Source: Calcarisporiella thermophila CBS 279.70 (taxonomy: Eukaryota > Calcarisporiellomycota). From it: DNA of 64,000 bases. The stretch covers positions 310,001-374,000 of the forward strand of contig NW_027192203.1 in assembly GCF_041956535.1 (NCBI RefSeq). The letters are read 5' to 3'. The position numbers were made by a program, and so were the translations under genes. Positions 11,132 to 22,389 of the stretch are shown here, one piece after another. Within the stretch, counting starts at the first letter, position 1, and every line of letters begins with the position of its first letter. Below the pieces are notes generated by a model that saw only the letters and a list, made by a program, of their open reading frames with translations, was not told the DNA's origin and did not search any database.

Positions 11132-11423
11132 TTTTATTAGAATCTGTTAATAATAATGTAGAAAAAAATAAATTTCAAATAAATTGTGACAGGCAATGGG
11201 CTGCGTCACATATTACCTATTTTCGAGTTGTTGCCTAGGCAAATGGTATTCAAATAATTTCAAAATTATTTGAATACCAGTTGTACCAAATATTGAGATC
11301 AACTATATTAGAATCGGATACTTGCTTCTGCGCGATTGATCTTTATTATTTTTCTCTGTATATTTTGCTGTAAGGGCGGAAATATGTATTATTTGCAAAA
11401 TTACATAACAAAAGAATATAACA

Positions 11424-13776
11424 TTATGATACTGAAGTGTTTAGCCTAATACGCAATTCTCTTAACTCTCGTAATAAAGCCTTCGCTTCTTCCTTCTCCT
11501 ATTAACAAGTAAGATATGAAATGCTTGTATCATATTGAAATTAACATATTTGCTTACAGAACCGCCAAATGGTAGTACTTCATTCGCGTACAATTCAGCT
11601 GAACTATAATTTCTTTGATCTTTTTCATAGTTAGCAAGATAAAGCGCGGCTTCAGCAATTTCGTTACTCTCATTCTATTGCGATAGAGAAGTCAATTAAA
11701 TCATACCAATATATATCAAAATTAACCTACATTTTCTTTCTTTTTCCATTCCAAAAATTTTCTATAACATTCAGCAGCTTTATCTCTGTTGTCTTGATTG
11801 GAGTAGAGCCGTGATAACTGTAGAAGCGCAATTGGTTCACATCCCTGACAAACAAGTGCTCGCTCATAGCTTTTAATTGCCTCTATTGAGCGCTGAAGGG
11901 TCTGATAGCATTGAGCAAGGGCGACCCAAAATTGGTATTCATACGGACTATTGTTATCAAAAGAGTTGGTGTTAAGAATAAATTCAACTTTGTAAATAAA
12001 CAAATCTAACCGTAAAACGGTTGCACGTTGAAAATAATACACTGCATAAAATGGCATTTTAAGTAGTTCGTATGTTTGCCCCAGACCATACCATGCGCGA
12101 TAATCTCTATGATCAATGTCTTTTACAAGAATAGTTAATTCTATGGTATGTAACTAAGGGCAGAGATACTAACCAACTGCCCTTCTATATGCCTCAATTG
12201 CGGCGCTGGTGTTGTTCATCTCAATATACTCATGCCCAATCAGTGTCCATGCACTAAGGTAATTCCGATTGAGTTTTAAAGCTCTTTTAAAATACACCAC
12301 TGCCTTTTCAGGTTCGCCCCTCAAACTGAAGTAGTTACCTGTTCATTTTTAAATATACGTATTATATGTAGCTAAAAAACACATGTAATCATTACCAGTA
12401 CTTACCAATGATGCAGCAAGTTTCTGGTCTGTATTTATCAGTCATTGAGCTGTTGTGTGCAAGATAGCTCAATTTGGGTTTATTTTGCATAACATACAAA
12501 ATATTAGAATATGCGTCCATGTGTTCTAGCCTGAAGGGGTCGTCCTTTAAAAGTTCGTCAAAGATCACTTCAGCTGACTCGAAATCTAATAAATTGTAAA
12601 AGTTATCATAATATAAAACAGAGCGCACTAAGTCAAGATTTGAGTTATTTACCACGGGATTCATAGTATACCATAGCCCGTTGGGACTTGAGATAGTCGC
12701 TCTTCGGGAAAGAAGATTCCAGTTCCTCGACATACCCAAGAGCTGTCGGCGGATGTAATTTAATTCCAATGTGGGTATAGAAAAACTTGGACATTATGTT
12801 TTTTGGAAGCTTCTGTGAAATATTTTGTAGCTAGAGGTAAAAATTCGGAAACATTAATAGGAATGTATCAATCAGAAATAAGTAAAGGCATATTATACCA
12901 TTTCTGCAGTTGCTATGCACGTGGATAATTCTAACCAAGCGCTCCAGTTGTATGGGTATTTGTTAACGGATTCAACAAGAGAATCAATTGCCATGTTTTT
13001 CTTATTTCGTTTCGCAAGTACAACACCATATCTAAAAATTGTTTTAAAATCTGTCATCCCCGAGAAATAGCTACTGTTGTTTCGACTTACAAATATAAAA
13101 GAAACCCATCGAGCTCATTCGAAGTATATAGCGATGAAAGCTCTGTTTCTATTGCAGGAAGCTCCTTATTAATGGCCTGTGAATCATCTAATGGATCTTG
13201 ATAACAAAAAGTAGCATAAATATTTTTCAATAAAAGGAAAATACATTCAAAATTGAAGCTAATTAGATACCTAATATATCTTGCGCTTCTTCTTCCTTTC
13301 GCTTTTCCCCTACCTTCAATAAATTTTGAACAATAGAATCAAAAACTACCAAAATTATGCGCAAATTAATAAAAGCTTACTAAATATTTTGAGTATAACC
13401 GCAAAAATCGAGACCTCGCTCCCTTACATCCTCTCAATACAAATGCTGCGCGGTCGAATTCCTTTAAATCAAAATATGTCTTCGCGAGGAGAAATTTATC
13501 ATACTCTGTATCTATAGTGTTGGCTATGGATCCTTGTGAAATTGGTATGGGATCGTTGATCTCTTGTGAGTCATCAAATCCATTTAAAGCTTCTGCCGCC
13601 CTAATGAAATGTAATCGTTTAATTATTTAATTGACTTGGGTTAAAATGGGATTAAAAGCAAACCATTTAGCGCTAGAGTAGAGGCCCAATTCGGAACATT
13701 TTAATACTGCATTACGTAATGATATCTTTTCTTCGTCGATATTGTTATTTACTTCTGATAGCATTGAAGTGTCCAT
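11424..13776 (-). CDS. CDC23: Anaphase-promoting complex subunit APC8/Cdc23
   Basis: TPR scaffold subunit of the APC/C ubiquitin ligase, which binds coactivators through their IR tails. The start reads [12 protein letters not shown] with [19 protein letters not shown], matching the conserved N-terminal APC8 helix. TPR units follow through many small exons. One is [16 protein letters not shown], then [19 protein letters not shown] with [13 protein letters not shown], then [20 protein letters not shown]. The C-terminus reads [18 protein letters not shown], the conserved end of Cdc23. The gene is broken by roughly eight or more introns of 50-80 nt; exon edges between 12,060 and 13,700 were only partly traced. 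It is divergent from NNF1 with just 110 bp between start codons. Confidence 0.9.
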
Positions 13777-13886
13777 AGTATTGATATACTTTTGAAAGGA
13801 TGTTACAACGCGTAAATTTATAAATTCAAGTCACAAATTACACAACGCGTTTTAATTCAATTGTAGACGATAATAGAAATATTATA

Positions 13887-14863
13887 ATGGAAGCTCATCA
13901 AGTCGAGAATATAAACCCTTTTTTAACGGAGAAGACAAAGGAGAAGAAAAAAACCACTGCCAAACCTTCTGGGCGTGCACTAAAACTTCAACAAGCGTTC
14001 GAAAAGACTCTCGGCAAAACCTTGAAAAGTTTTAGGTAGGAATTGCTTTTTTCTACTTGGAAGCCTGAATTTGAATTGAAAAGGTTTATCTTATAGTCAT
14101 GAAAGGTTGACTCGAATTTTCCCACGGATCGCGAAGGATTCACCTGAAGAGCTACAGAATGCTCATCAACAAACAATTGAATTTCTCCGAAAAAACATCC
14201 AAGTAAGAAAATGCTCAATTTTCTTTATTACAATTCAATTTAATGCCAGTAAGAAAACGCTTTTAGGATGAGTTCGAAAGCATTTTAGTGAGTAAAAATT
14301 TGATCCAAAAACTCACAGAATTGGATGAAATGGCAGAGGCCTCGAAAGGAAAGAATACGATCTCGCTTCCACAAAAGTGAACATTTTTCTCATATTGTTA
14401 ATTTATTGCAAACTCAATTTATTTTAATCAATGTGAACAGGACAAGTATATCTCCTCAAGGAGCTATTAGAGCACGTACCGTACCAGTAAAAGAAAAAGA
14501 ACTCCAACGTCTAAAGGAAGAATATAACATGGTGAGATAAATTTGCAACATGAATATTTTATTTATTAATACCTGATTTATATTTCGGTAAACTAGATTC
14601 ACCAGGAAAATAGCACGCTTATGGTTGAGTTAGAGAAAAAGAAGAATGAATTGGATAATTTATTGGAAAACGTCAGCCGAGTGGTTAACGACGTGGATAA
14701 GGTATAATACAAACAATTTGCTTGATAATATCTTGAATATTTAGCCATTCTCTTATCTCTATAGGCCATCACCCTTTCGTCTCAAATGCCGATAGATGAT
14801 ATTTGGAAATTCTACGAATGGCAGAATGGTATATTATCAGAGATTGCTGAGAAGCATAGGTGA
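13887..14863 (+). CDS. NNF1: Kinetochore protein NNF1 (PMF1), MIND/Mis12 complex
   Basis: Subunit of the Mis12/MIND complex that links centromeric chromatin to Ndc80. Exons join to a roughly 210-residue helical protein. The Nnf1 core is visible: ALKLQQAFEKTLGKTLKSF, then RIFPRIAKDSPEELQNAHQQ with TIEFLRKNI, then DEFESILVSKNLIQKLTELDEMAEAS. The C-terminal half is coiled coil (KEKELQRLKEEYNM, LMVELEKKKNELDNLLENVS) and ends DDIWKFYEWQNGILSEIAEKH. The stop TGA is at 14861-14863. The assignment rests on the FPxIA-helix followed by a DEFExIL helix, which is typical of the family. Fast-evolving kinetochore proteins are hard to assign by eye, so some doubt remains. It shares a very short promoter with the APC8 gene. 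Confidence 0.75.
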
Positions 14864-15087
14864 AAATAGCTTGATTTGTAACTAATTCATAAGATGCTTA
14901 TGCTTTGCTGTAATCGTTTTTCCTTACTTCTTTGTCACTATGACAATTTGTATTTATTATTGTGATACGATCGACTTGAGTCATAGTTTTTTAGGTCAAA
15001 TTAATATAATTTTTAATGGTATAAATTGCAAACTGTATATAAAAAACTCTAACCATTGCAATATTAAGGCTCTAATTGAATAACAGC

Positions 15088-16002
15088 ATGGATAGCAAAA
15101 AAGATCAATGGAATCCATGCAATTATGCTGAGACCGGGTCTTTTGTTCCCCAACTCACGGAGGGTGTATTAAGTCTGTTGGCCCTCCAACAAAATGATAC
15201 ACTACTAGACCTCGGTTGTGGAGACGGCATTCTTACAAAGCGACTAGAGCAATTATGCTCCCATGTAAAAGGTGTAGATTCCAGTCAAAGTATGATTGAT
15301 GCAGCAAGAACTCTCGGCTGCAAGGATGTAGAGGTAGTAGATGGGCAACAACTCTCATCTTGGGCTGAGCAAACCGGACAAATTGAAAGATATGATAAAG
15401 TTTTCTCAAATGCAGGTAGTTTCATTTCTTATCAATTATAAGAGAATATACATCCAGAATTTTTTTTCTAATGTGCTTATAGCATTGCACTGGATGAAAG
15501 ACCAAAAATCGGTCATTGCGGGTGTAGCGAAATGCCTTAAACCTGGTGGAGCATTTGTCGCCGAGATGGGTGGCTTTCTGAACTGCGGAGGTAAGGATGC
15601 TTATAACACAGTCAAAAAATTCACAATCTGATCTTGCTAATTATTATTATAGAGGTTCATACTGCCCTTATATCTGCTCTCAATAAGCGTGGCTATAATG
15701 GACAATCACTAAGTCCGTGGTATTTTCCAACCCCTAGCCAACAAAAGCGACTGCTCGAAGAACAAGGATTTACTGTTGAACACATTCAGCTTGTGCCGCG
15801 TCCGACTCCTATCCCAACATCAGTAGGTGATTGGGTCGAGACATTTGGGTTTACTTTTTTGGAGCCCCTCACGATAAGCGAACGTCAAGAGGTCAAAAAA
15901 GAAGTGGAAGAGCATCTTCGCCCGAGTTTCTTTGATCCACAAGAAGGATGGTACGTTATGTATGTGCGCCTGCGGTTTATTGCTGTTAAGGGCAATAAGT
16001 GA
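15088..16002 (+). CDS. Class I SAM-dependent methyltransferase
   Basis: Three exons (15088-15415, 15483-15590, 15653-16002) give 261 residues. Motif I is DTLLDLGCGDGILTKRL, the motif II acidic residue is in HVKGVDSSQSMIDAAR, and DVEVVDGQQL follows. Then come YDKVFSNAALHWMKD (motif IV plus the typical ALHW) and LKPGGAFVAEMGG (motif VI). This is the arrangement of Methyltransf_11/trans-aconitate-methyltransferase-like enzymes. The C-terminal part (SPWYFPTPSQQKRLLEEQGF, GDWVETFGFTF) forms the usual substrate lid of that group. The substrate cannot be read from sequence. No targeting peptide is obvious. Confidence 0.88.
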
Positions 16003-16436
16003 ATTAATGTAGATTCAATAAAGTTTTTCACTCGAGCTAGTAAATATTTCATTTTTAAAAAAGATCAAGTGATTAGATGCCTAAAACTAAGCTAAATGTT
16101 AGAAACAAGTAGTTGGCCTTGTCTATCAGAAATTCAATGATTTACCCCAAATTTGCCAGTCCATTTATCGGTAGGAGAAACAGCTCCATATTGATAATAA
16201 TATGGTGATATTGGGTGTCGCCCTTTATGAGTTTTACTTTCACATCATGTATACATTTCTTGCAAATTAACATTCAATATGCTTGTTTTACTACTTAAGA
16301 ATAGCACTCCTGTCAATATACTGCGTTTTAAAATAAAAATTACTATTTATTCCCAAAGTCAGAAATTATATGACAGTGGAAGTTAAAGCGGAAGAGTGAG
16401 ATGGATTTACACGCTCTATATATTATATATGTATAA
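16003..16436. other. Intergenic 3'-3' region
   Basis: About 430 bp between the convergent methyltransferase and PXMP4 genes. AT-rich; no gene seen. Confidence 0.6.
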
Positions 16437-17164
16437 TTATTTATTATGCCAAATCCAGTTTCGCACAGAGTCCCATCGATTGCTGTCATTATAAAGATAC
16501 TGCATGGAAGCTTGGAGGGAAGGTTGAAGTACTTCACGTTCATGACGGAATTGCCACATAACTGCTCCCCATACAAGGGCAGCGAATATCGAAAAAGACT
16601 TGGGAGGTGCTTCTACATTGTTATGCTTAACCATCATTTTCCCGAGGCCAACCATCACACGTGAAAATACATAGAGAACAATCTACAGATATTCAAGTTA
16701 AGCCATTTAACCAAGCGCTTAAATTGCAAATATATTTACCTGGAAGTTTATATTATTATTCTCGCCAAATACAAAATAGCCTCCAATACACCCGGCAATA
16801 AAAGAGTTTATACTGTGTTCCTTATTTCCTGCCAGCTTATAGAGAATCAACATGATGGTCTTGTAGGTAGTTACAAAGAATGCGAGCCCACGCGCATGCT
16901 GACGAGTTGCACGAAGAATAACCTTTATTTTATCCTGAAGACTATTAATAGTAAAATTTTTGTTAAAATTTCATCTCTGGTCTAAATCTTTCTTGGTATT
17001 TCCAAATTTAATTCTTACCTTCCTCCCCGGAATAAAAAGGTCATTACTAGGGCATGAGGAAATCGAATTTTAGCACCGTAGACAATACCATTGCGGAAGC
17101 CCTTGATAATTGCCAGAAGATCATGGTAATGTGGATCAAGTATTATTTTTTCAAGAGCATCCAT
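16437..17164 (-). CDS. PXMP4: Peroxisomal membrane protein 4 (PMP24), Tim17-like family
   Basis: Small multi-pass membrane protein of peroxisomes in the Tim17/22/23/Pmp24 superfamily. Three exons encode about 200 residues that track human PXMP4 throughout. They begin MDALEKIILDPHYHDLLAII, then KGFRNGIVYGAKIRFPHALVM, then FLFRGGSLQDKIKVILRATR across intron 1. Then come FVFGENNNINFQ across intron 2, FAALVWGAVMWQF, and EVLQPSLQASMQYLYNDSN near the end. The start at 17164 was chosen because the family begins only a few residues before this helix; an in-frame ATG at 17278 would add 38 unrelated residues. Function of the family is poorly known. Confidence 0.92.
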
Positions 17165-17343
17165 TGCGAATTGGCTTGTCTGATGTATACAGTAGTGAAA
17201 AGCAAATGATAGATCGGGAATGCAAAAGCAAAAAGAGGACTCATTTTGCTGAAATTTGACACGTGAATTAGAGAGCATTTGAGCTCAGAAAATAGTAGCA
17301 CATACAAGAAATTGGAATATTAATTAAGAGTAAAAGCGAAAAG

Positions 17344-18812
17344 TTAAAGTTCGTTTAAAGCTTTTTTCTGCTGTCTTCTTCTCTCGTTACTCTGTCTTTT
17401 TCTCTCTTCGTCTTTTTTTCGACCCTGTCCCTTCGTTTCTCGGTCGATGAAAATATTTTTCAATAACTGAAGTGCATCTTGCTGCTCTCTCTTCTCTCTC
17501 TCACGCCTACTCAATTTGGCCTGTGCAACTGCATCTAATCGCGCGGCGTCTTTCTCCTTTCTTGTGTCCTCTCTACCACCCTCTTCTCTGGTCGTCTCCT
17601 CGTGAGGGACATTTTGATTTAATATAAGCCGCAGTAATTGCTCAACGTCATTCTGTATCGTCTCATCAAGATATTCGCGAGATATACTCTCATACCGGGT
17701 GTACTCGTCATATATCGAGTCAAATAACCCAGAATCCTTCTCTTTTTTTAACTCTAGCATTCGTTCTTTAGACTCAATAGAGCGCCTCTGCTCACCACTA
17801 TCCCCAAGGACTTTGTTGGCAGTTGGGGAGTAGCATCGGATAACATTAGTTTCAGACTGAGGTGGTATTCTCGGTAGTACTTTACAAAGTTGCGGCGTTC
17901 GTACCAGAACGAGATAGCTACATACTGTCATTTCTTGGACTGTAACAGTTTCGACCTCATGACAATGAAACTAAGTACAATTGAAAAGAATATTGACTAT
18001 TCGCATGAATATTAAGGCAATATTCTGCTTAAAAGAAAGTATTACTTACCTGAACTTCAGTTTTCCTTGGCCGGCCAGTAATATCACATTTAGTACCATC
18101 ATTCCAGAACTGTGAAAGATAACGAGACGAACCGTCTTCGCTTATATAGGAGGTACGAGATTTTAATCGATTTGGTTCCGAACCACCAGGTTGTCCAGGA
18201 GTACCTCCAAAATAGCTAAGAAAATATTCTAACGTTTTCCCAGCATCAGCAATCCCAATTCTATCATTTAAACTTCTTGGAAAGTACTGTCGAATATGTC
18301 GACCATAGCATATTTCGTAGTTCCATTCTCCATCAGTCTACAAAAAATGTAGATATAAATTTTAATATAGCAATGGACAAAATGTTTGAATCCCAATTAA
18401 AACTTACAGAATATAAACAACTTTTCTTTAACGATTCCAGTGCACTAATTCCTTGCTCGACAGTTAAACGCTCTGCCTCAATTTCCTCGGATGATTTTTC
18501 CTTTGAAGATTCATGCTTTTGTTTCGATATTGTGCACTTGAATTTTTGTCCAGTCGCTCCATCGCACATGTTAAGGGTCTCAAAATCGAAATTGTCGTTA
18601 ACTTGAAGTAAATTTGAGGGCTAAATAAAAAAAAGAAAATGTTAATCGGTATAAAAAAAATATAATAAATATAAATAATTAACCAGCTCAGCTTCTTCAA
18701 AAATTATATTGTACTGTGGATGCGCTAGTAGATCTTCATAAGCATCCCATAGTATAGTTGCGCCCACTCTATGATAGAACCACACGAGGCCTACTAGTAA
18801 TGCCCTTCGCAT
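17344..18812 (-). CDS. YOS9: ER lectin OS-9/Yos9 (MRH domain), ER-associated degradation
   Basis: Luminal lectin that presents misfolded glycoproteins to the Hrd1 ligase. The N-terminus MRRALLVGLVWFYHRVG is a likely signal peptide. Exons then give MCDGATGQKFKC, and the MRH domain follows: TDGEWNYEICYGRHIRQYFP, then SSRYLSQFWNDGTKCDITGR with PRKTEVQ, then CSYLVLVRTPQLC. The conserved W/YxYExCYGxxIxQ and GxxCDxTGRPR patterns contain the mannose-binding residues and disulfide cysteines. The rest is long, charged and coiled (RREREKREQQDALQLLKNIF). The C-terminus ends ...KKALNEL, which resembles an HDEL-type retrieval signal in its last two residues only. Three or more short introns are present. 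Confidence 0.88.
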
Positions 18813-18976
18813 TCTTTACTTTTAAGATACTAGAGAACGTGAGTTTTTTAAGCCTTTACTTTTATAATAAATTCGAATCCCGCTTAATTATTACTGTATC
18901 TTAATTACCCGGTTGCGACTATAGTGGTATATATTTGTAAAAATTATCTTTTTAACCTCCTGAATTACTAATAGAA

Positions 18977-19624
18977 ATGTTTAGACTTTCGATTAGGCAA
19001 ACCCCCACATTCCACTATGCGCGCTTCACCTCCTCATTATACCATCAAATACATTTTCGACGACATTATGGTGGGAGCTCTAATCTAAGAGAGCAAGCAA
19101 ACTCTCTGGGGAAAACATGCGCTTCACAAAATACCTGCCGTTCGCAAAAGCAAAATATCCCAGAAAATGACGTTCGCTCTGCTCGATTTTGGAGAGACCC
19201 AGAAATATGGCGTCAGGCGCGCTCTAATACTTTGCGCTGCTTAATTGGTTGCACCGCTGGGGATTATAGTTCACTATTTTATTTACAATGGGCACACCCT
19301 GGATTACCGATGTGGCAAACCATGACTATATCTATGATTGCTGGGCTGACAACATCATTCATGTTAGAGACAGCAGTTCTCCACTACGGCAAATCTAAAA
19401 TGACCTTAATACGGTCTGCACAAACTGCTCTGGGAATGAGTTTAATATCAATGCTTTCCATGGAATTTACGATGAATCTTGTGGATATTCATTTAACTGG
19501 CGGGGTAATTAGTAACGATCCCTGGTTCTGGACTGCAGGAGCTCTAAGTGCATTTGTTGGTTACTGTACGCCTCTTCCGTACAACTATTATCGACTTAAA
19601 AAGCATGGGAAAGGTTGCCATTAA
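18977..19624 (+). CDS. DUF4396 membrane protein, probably mitochondrial
   Basis: Single-exon gene of 215 residues. The N-terminal about 70 residues are rich in R, S and H without acids at the start (MFRLSIRQTPTFHYARFTSS), consistent with a mitochondrial presequence. The conserved DUF4396 part begins near residue 80: NTLRCLIGCTAGDYSSLFYL, then ISMIAGLTTSFMLETAVL, then ALGMSLISMLSMEFTMNLVD with IHLTGG. It ends CTPLPYNYYRLKKHGKGCH, which includes the family signature PLPYNYYxLKKxGKxCH. Three or four transmembrane helices are likely. The biochemical role of the family is not established. It is divergent from OS-9 with about 165 bp between. Confidence 0.88.
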   Translation: MFRLSIRQTPTFHYARFTSSLYHQIHFRRHYGGSSNLREQANSLGKTCASQNTCRSQKQNIPENDVRSARFWRDPEIWRQARSNTLRCLIGCTAGDYSSLFYLQWAHPGLPMWQTMTISMIAGLTTSFMLETAVLHYGKSKMTLIRSAQTALGMSLISMLSMEFTMNLVDIHLTGGVISNDPWFWTAGALSAFVGYCTPLPYNYYRLKKHGKGCH

Positions 19625-19756
19625 GTGATAAGATCGTGGACATTTTCTTGACCCATATGAATGAGCAGAATAAAAAACAGTATCATGTTGGTGTATACAT
19701 ATTAAAGAAAACAAGAAATATACTAATAAACAATGGGATGAAGCTAAATAAATCAC

Positions 19757-20366
19757 TTATTGTAGCTGAAAATCAAGATGTACGCATGTAAGAGTGCGGC
19801 CACCTTTATCTAAAATTGATATATCTCCTTTCAGAGGGAGCTTTGGAACCTCCTCGGGAATATGCGCTAAATGAAAGATGGGTTTAAAACTGAAGTATAG
19901 TATAGCAGTTAGAGGAGAGCTCACCTTCTGCTCTCAAGGTTACTGGACCAGCTTTAATTGGACAAGATGCACCTGACATAATCTCAGAATCCAGCACTTG
20001 GCATAGATCAAGTTCTTTCCGCAATTTTATCACATAAAGTTTGAGATCGAGTAATACATTTCCAGCAGAAACATCGTCGGAAAGGTCGCCGTTTATGGTT
20101 ACTGAAATGTCAGAACCAACTCTAGGTTGCTCAGGAACGATGGATACATTTCTATTTGTCCAATTCGTTACAAGAACAAACTATAGATTCGCGATGGACT
20201 GCATCTACAAAATATAGAGTGCCTACCTTGCTTTTAATAAGTGTGTTCCAGGATTATCACACAAACTCCAGATGGTACCCTCACCGGCCATTGGTATCTG
20301 GCTTTGCTGTGCTAGCGAGAAAGACGGTAATATCGTAAAAATCAAATAAAATAATCCTTTCATCAT
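19757..20366 (-). CDS. Secreted ML-domain (NPC2-like / PG-PI transfer) lipid-binding protein
   Basis: Small sterol- or phospholipid-binding protein of vacuole/lysosome or secreted type. Three exons give about 155 residues. The signal peptide is MMKGLFYLIFTILPSFSLAQ. The mature part has the ML pattern: TIWSLCDNPGTHLLKA, then NVSIVPEQPRVGSDISVTI, then LDLKLYVIKLRKELDLCQVL and SGASCPIKAGPVTLRAEAHI. It ends IPEEVPKLPLKGDISILDKG and TCVHLDFQL. Three cysteine pairs in the expected places support the fold. The C-terminal IPxxxPxxPLKGxI motif is strongly diagnostic of fungal NPC2-like proteins. The start has two consecutive ATGs (20366 and 20363). Confidence 0.9.
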
Positions 20367-21049
20367 AATTAATGTTTTATGGCAAGAGAGATGAAACTAA
20401 AGAATTTCCATAATTTATCCTCAGCCCCACTCTCATCGACGTCAAGAATAATTTGAGTAGCAAGATCCGATTACAGTAGGTAGCTTCAATTTTCATGTAT
20501 GAGAAGATATTTATGTATGACTAAAAATGACAATGCTCTATAATCTAGCTTTATTCCTCATTCTCTGTTCTCTTTTAATACTAAGCAGGGGATTGAATTA
20601 AGACAATTCCAGTATTTCTCTAAAGCAATTCGGATTCTTAGAGAATTTTCAGGAGCACATTTTAAAACAAACTTAGGGTGTCTATTCCAATGTATTTGGA
20701 TTAAAACGACCTTTTAGCAGCTAAACACTTTGCTGGAGAGAGGGTCGGCCGGAATGAAGTTTTCTTACGCCCATTGATATTAATATTTAAATGCATGATC
20801 GATCTGACGTTTATTTATAGCAAATCATCTTTCCAAAATTTACAAATTTGAAAATATAACCGTCGAGAAATGGTCAAAGCCACTTTACGCTTTACCGAGA
20901 AATAAATAATCTACATGGATTGAAGCAATTAAATTCGTCATTCCCTTGTCTGTTAGTATTCCATAATAATACTTAATATTCCCTCTAACTACATATTCCT
21001 TCGTGCTTTTTTATTTTGAATAAGTTGATGGGTATAAAAATATTCTGAA
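20367..21049. other. Divergent promoter region of two secreted-protein genes
   Basis: About 680 bp between the NPC2-like gene and the GPI-type low-complexity gene, which point away from each other. AT-rich; no gene found. Confidence 0.6.
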
Positions 21050-22000
21050 ATGCGAGTCATTCAGTTTTTAGTTTTTATTTTTCTTGTTTTGATCCTAATT
21101 GATGAGGCCGTTTCGCAGGCTCCTCCACCTGAAAAAGGGGAAGTTGGAAGACCCGCAGGCGACGAAAAGAAACCTGTTCCTGGGGTTGGAAATGGGACAG
21201 GAAATGTTAATAACGGAAATGGAAAAAATGATTCAAATAAAGGGGGTAACGGTACTGGTGCGGGAGGAGGAGATAATAAGAACGGGGGAAATAAAGGTGC
21301 GGGTAGCGTGGATAAAAAAGAAGAGGGAAACAAGGGAGCGGGCGAGGGAAATAACAAGAAAGAGGAAAATAATGGAACAGGAGGAGAGGTCAAAAATAAA
21401 GCAGAAGGTACCAATAAGCCAGGTGCGGATGGCGGTAAAGTAGAGAAAAATAATGGACAAGGTAATGCCGGAGGTAATGAAAAAGAAGTACCTAGTACAG
21501 TGGTAATACGGGTGAATGAAACCCCAAAGCCTCAAGGTAGTATATGTTGGATGTTGAATATGAAATTAGTTTTATTCATGACTTTTAAAACGCTGATAGT
21601 CGAAAAGGCTCCAAACACTCCTTCATCTCAAGTGGCTGCACCTTCTACGAGAAATTCAGCTGAAACTGTACAATTTTCTGCGTTCCAACCCATTCCTAGT
21701 ATTAGCCCACTACCAGTGTCTCCCGTGAGCAACTCATCCTCTAACACGCTGGAAAATTATAGAAAGCAATGCCGAGATAACTTCTGTGCTTTTACCCAGT
21801 TTGAACTAGTCTTTGATAAAGATACTAACCAATACAAATGGTATTATAAATGGTTTGGATTTCTCAATTCTTAATTGCTAATTCTTTTTCATATAAGCTT
21901 TTGTCATAGTACATCAAGCAGCTATCGGATTCAGGCCGGAATAGCTTTAGGATTTATAACAGTCATTGGATTGCTATTGAGTATTGAATTGTCTTTGTAA
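21050..22000 (+). CDS. Secreted Gly/Asn/Lys-rich protein, probably GPI-anchored
   Basis: Not similar to any family I recognise. The start MRVIQFLVFIFLVLILIDEA is a signal peptide. Then follows about 120 residues of low-complexity Gly, Asn, Lys and Glu with repeated GNKGAG / NNGTG units and several N-glycosylation sequons (NGT, NDS). After an intron (21536-21600) comes a Ser/Pro-rich stretch and a small cysteine segment, CRDNFCAFTQFELVFD. A second intron, donor at 21839 (AAATG|GTATTA) and acceptor TCATAG at 21916, adds CTSSS, then IQAGIALGFITVIGLLLSI, and ends at TAA 21998-22000. That hydrophobic tail with small residues before it is the pattern of a GPI-anchor signal. If the intron is kept, the protein stops at 21874 without an anchor. 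A cell-wall or surface role is inference. Confidence 0.72.
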
Positions 22001-22389
22001 AAGGCTATTAGTTTATTAGTTTAAATTTATTTATTATTGTTTAATACCCAATTCCCCTAAAATGATCCGTTAATTTCACTAGATTTTCTTGCATTGGATA
22101 GAATTTTCACTATCTGATTATCAAGTTTCATAATACAAACTTCCATTTATAATATTGCAATCTTAGAATTATGCCTTGCTATAACATCAACTAGTATCAG
22201 GGGTAAAAAAAGTTTAAAATATTTATTAATTGAAGTTTTTTAATATAAGCAAGATACAAATATGAAGAAAAACAGTTCGTAAATAGCATAGAAATAAAAA
22301 TGGAATGTAAAAATCGAGGCTACAACAAAATACAAAAATAAAAAAACCTCTAAGAGTTCGGATCGACCAAAACTATATCAGAGCCATCG
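22001..22389. other. Intergenic 3'-3' region
   Basis: About 390 bp between the convergent GPI-type and E2 genes. AT-rich; nothing seen. Confidence 0.6.

Noticed and set aside
18860-18885. TTCGAATCCC resembling a tRNA T-loop
   Set aside because: Flanks do not form a T-stem and no cloverleaf is possible in this AT-rich promoter region.
21061-21535. Open frames antisense and shifted within the low-complexity secreted-protein gene
   Set aside because: Explained by the purine-rich repeat tract; Pro/Leu/Phe-rich antisense product, no independent start context.
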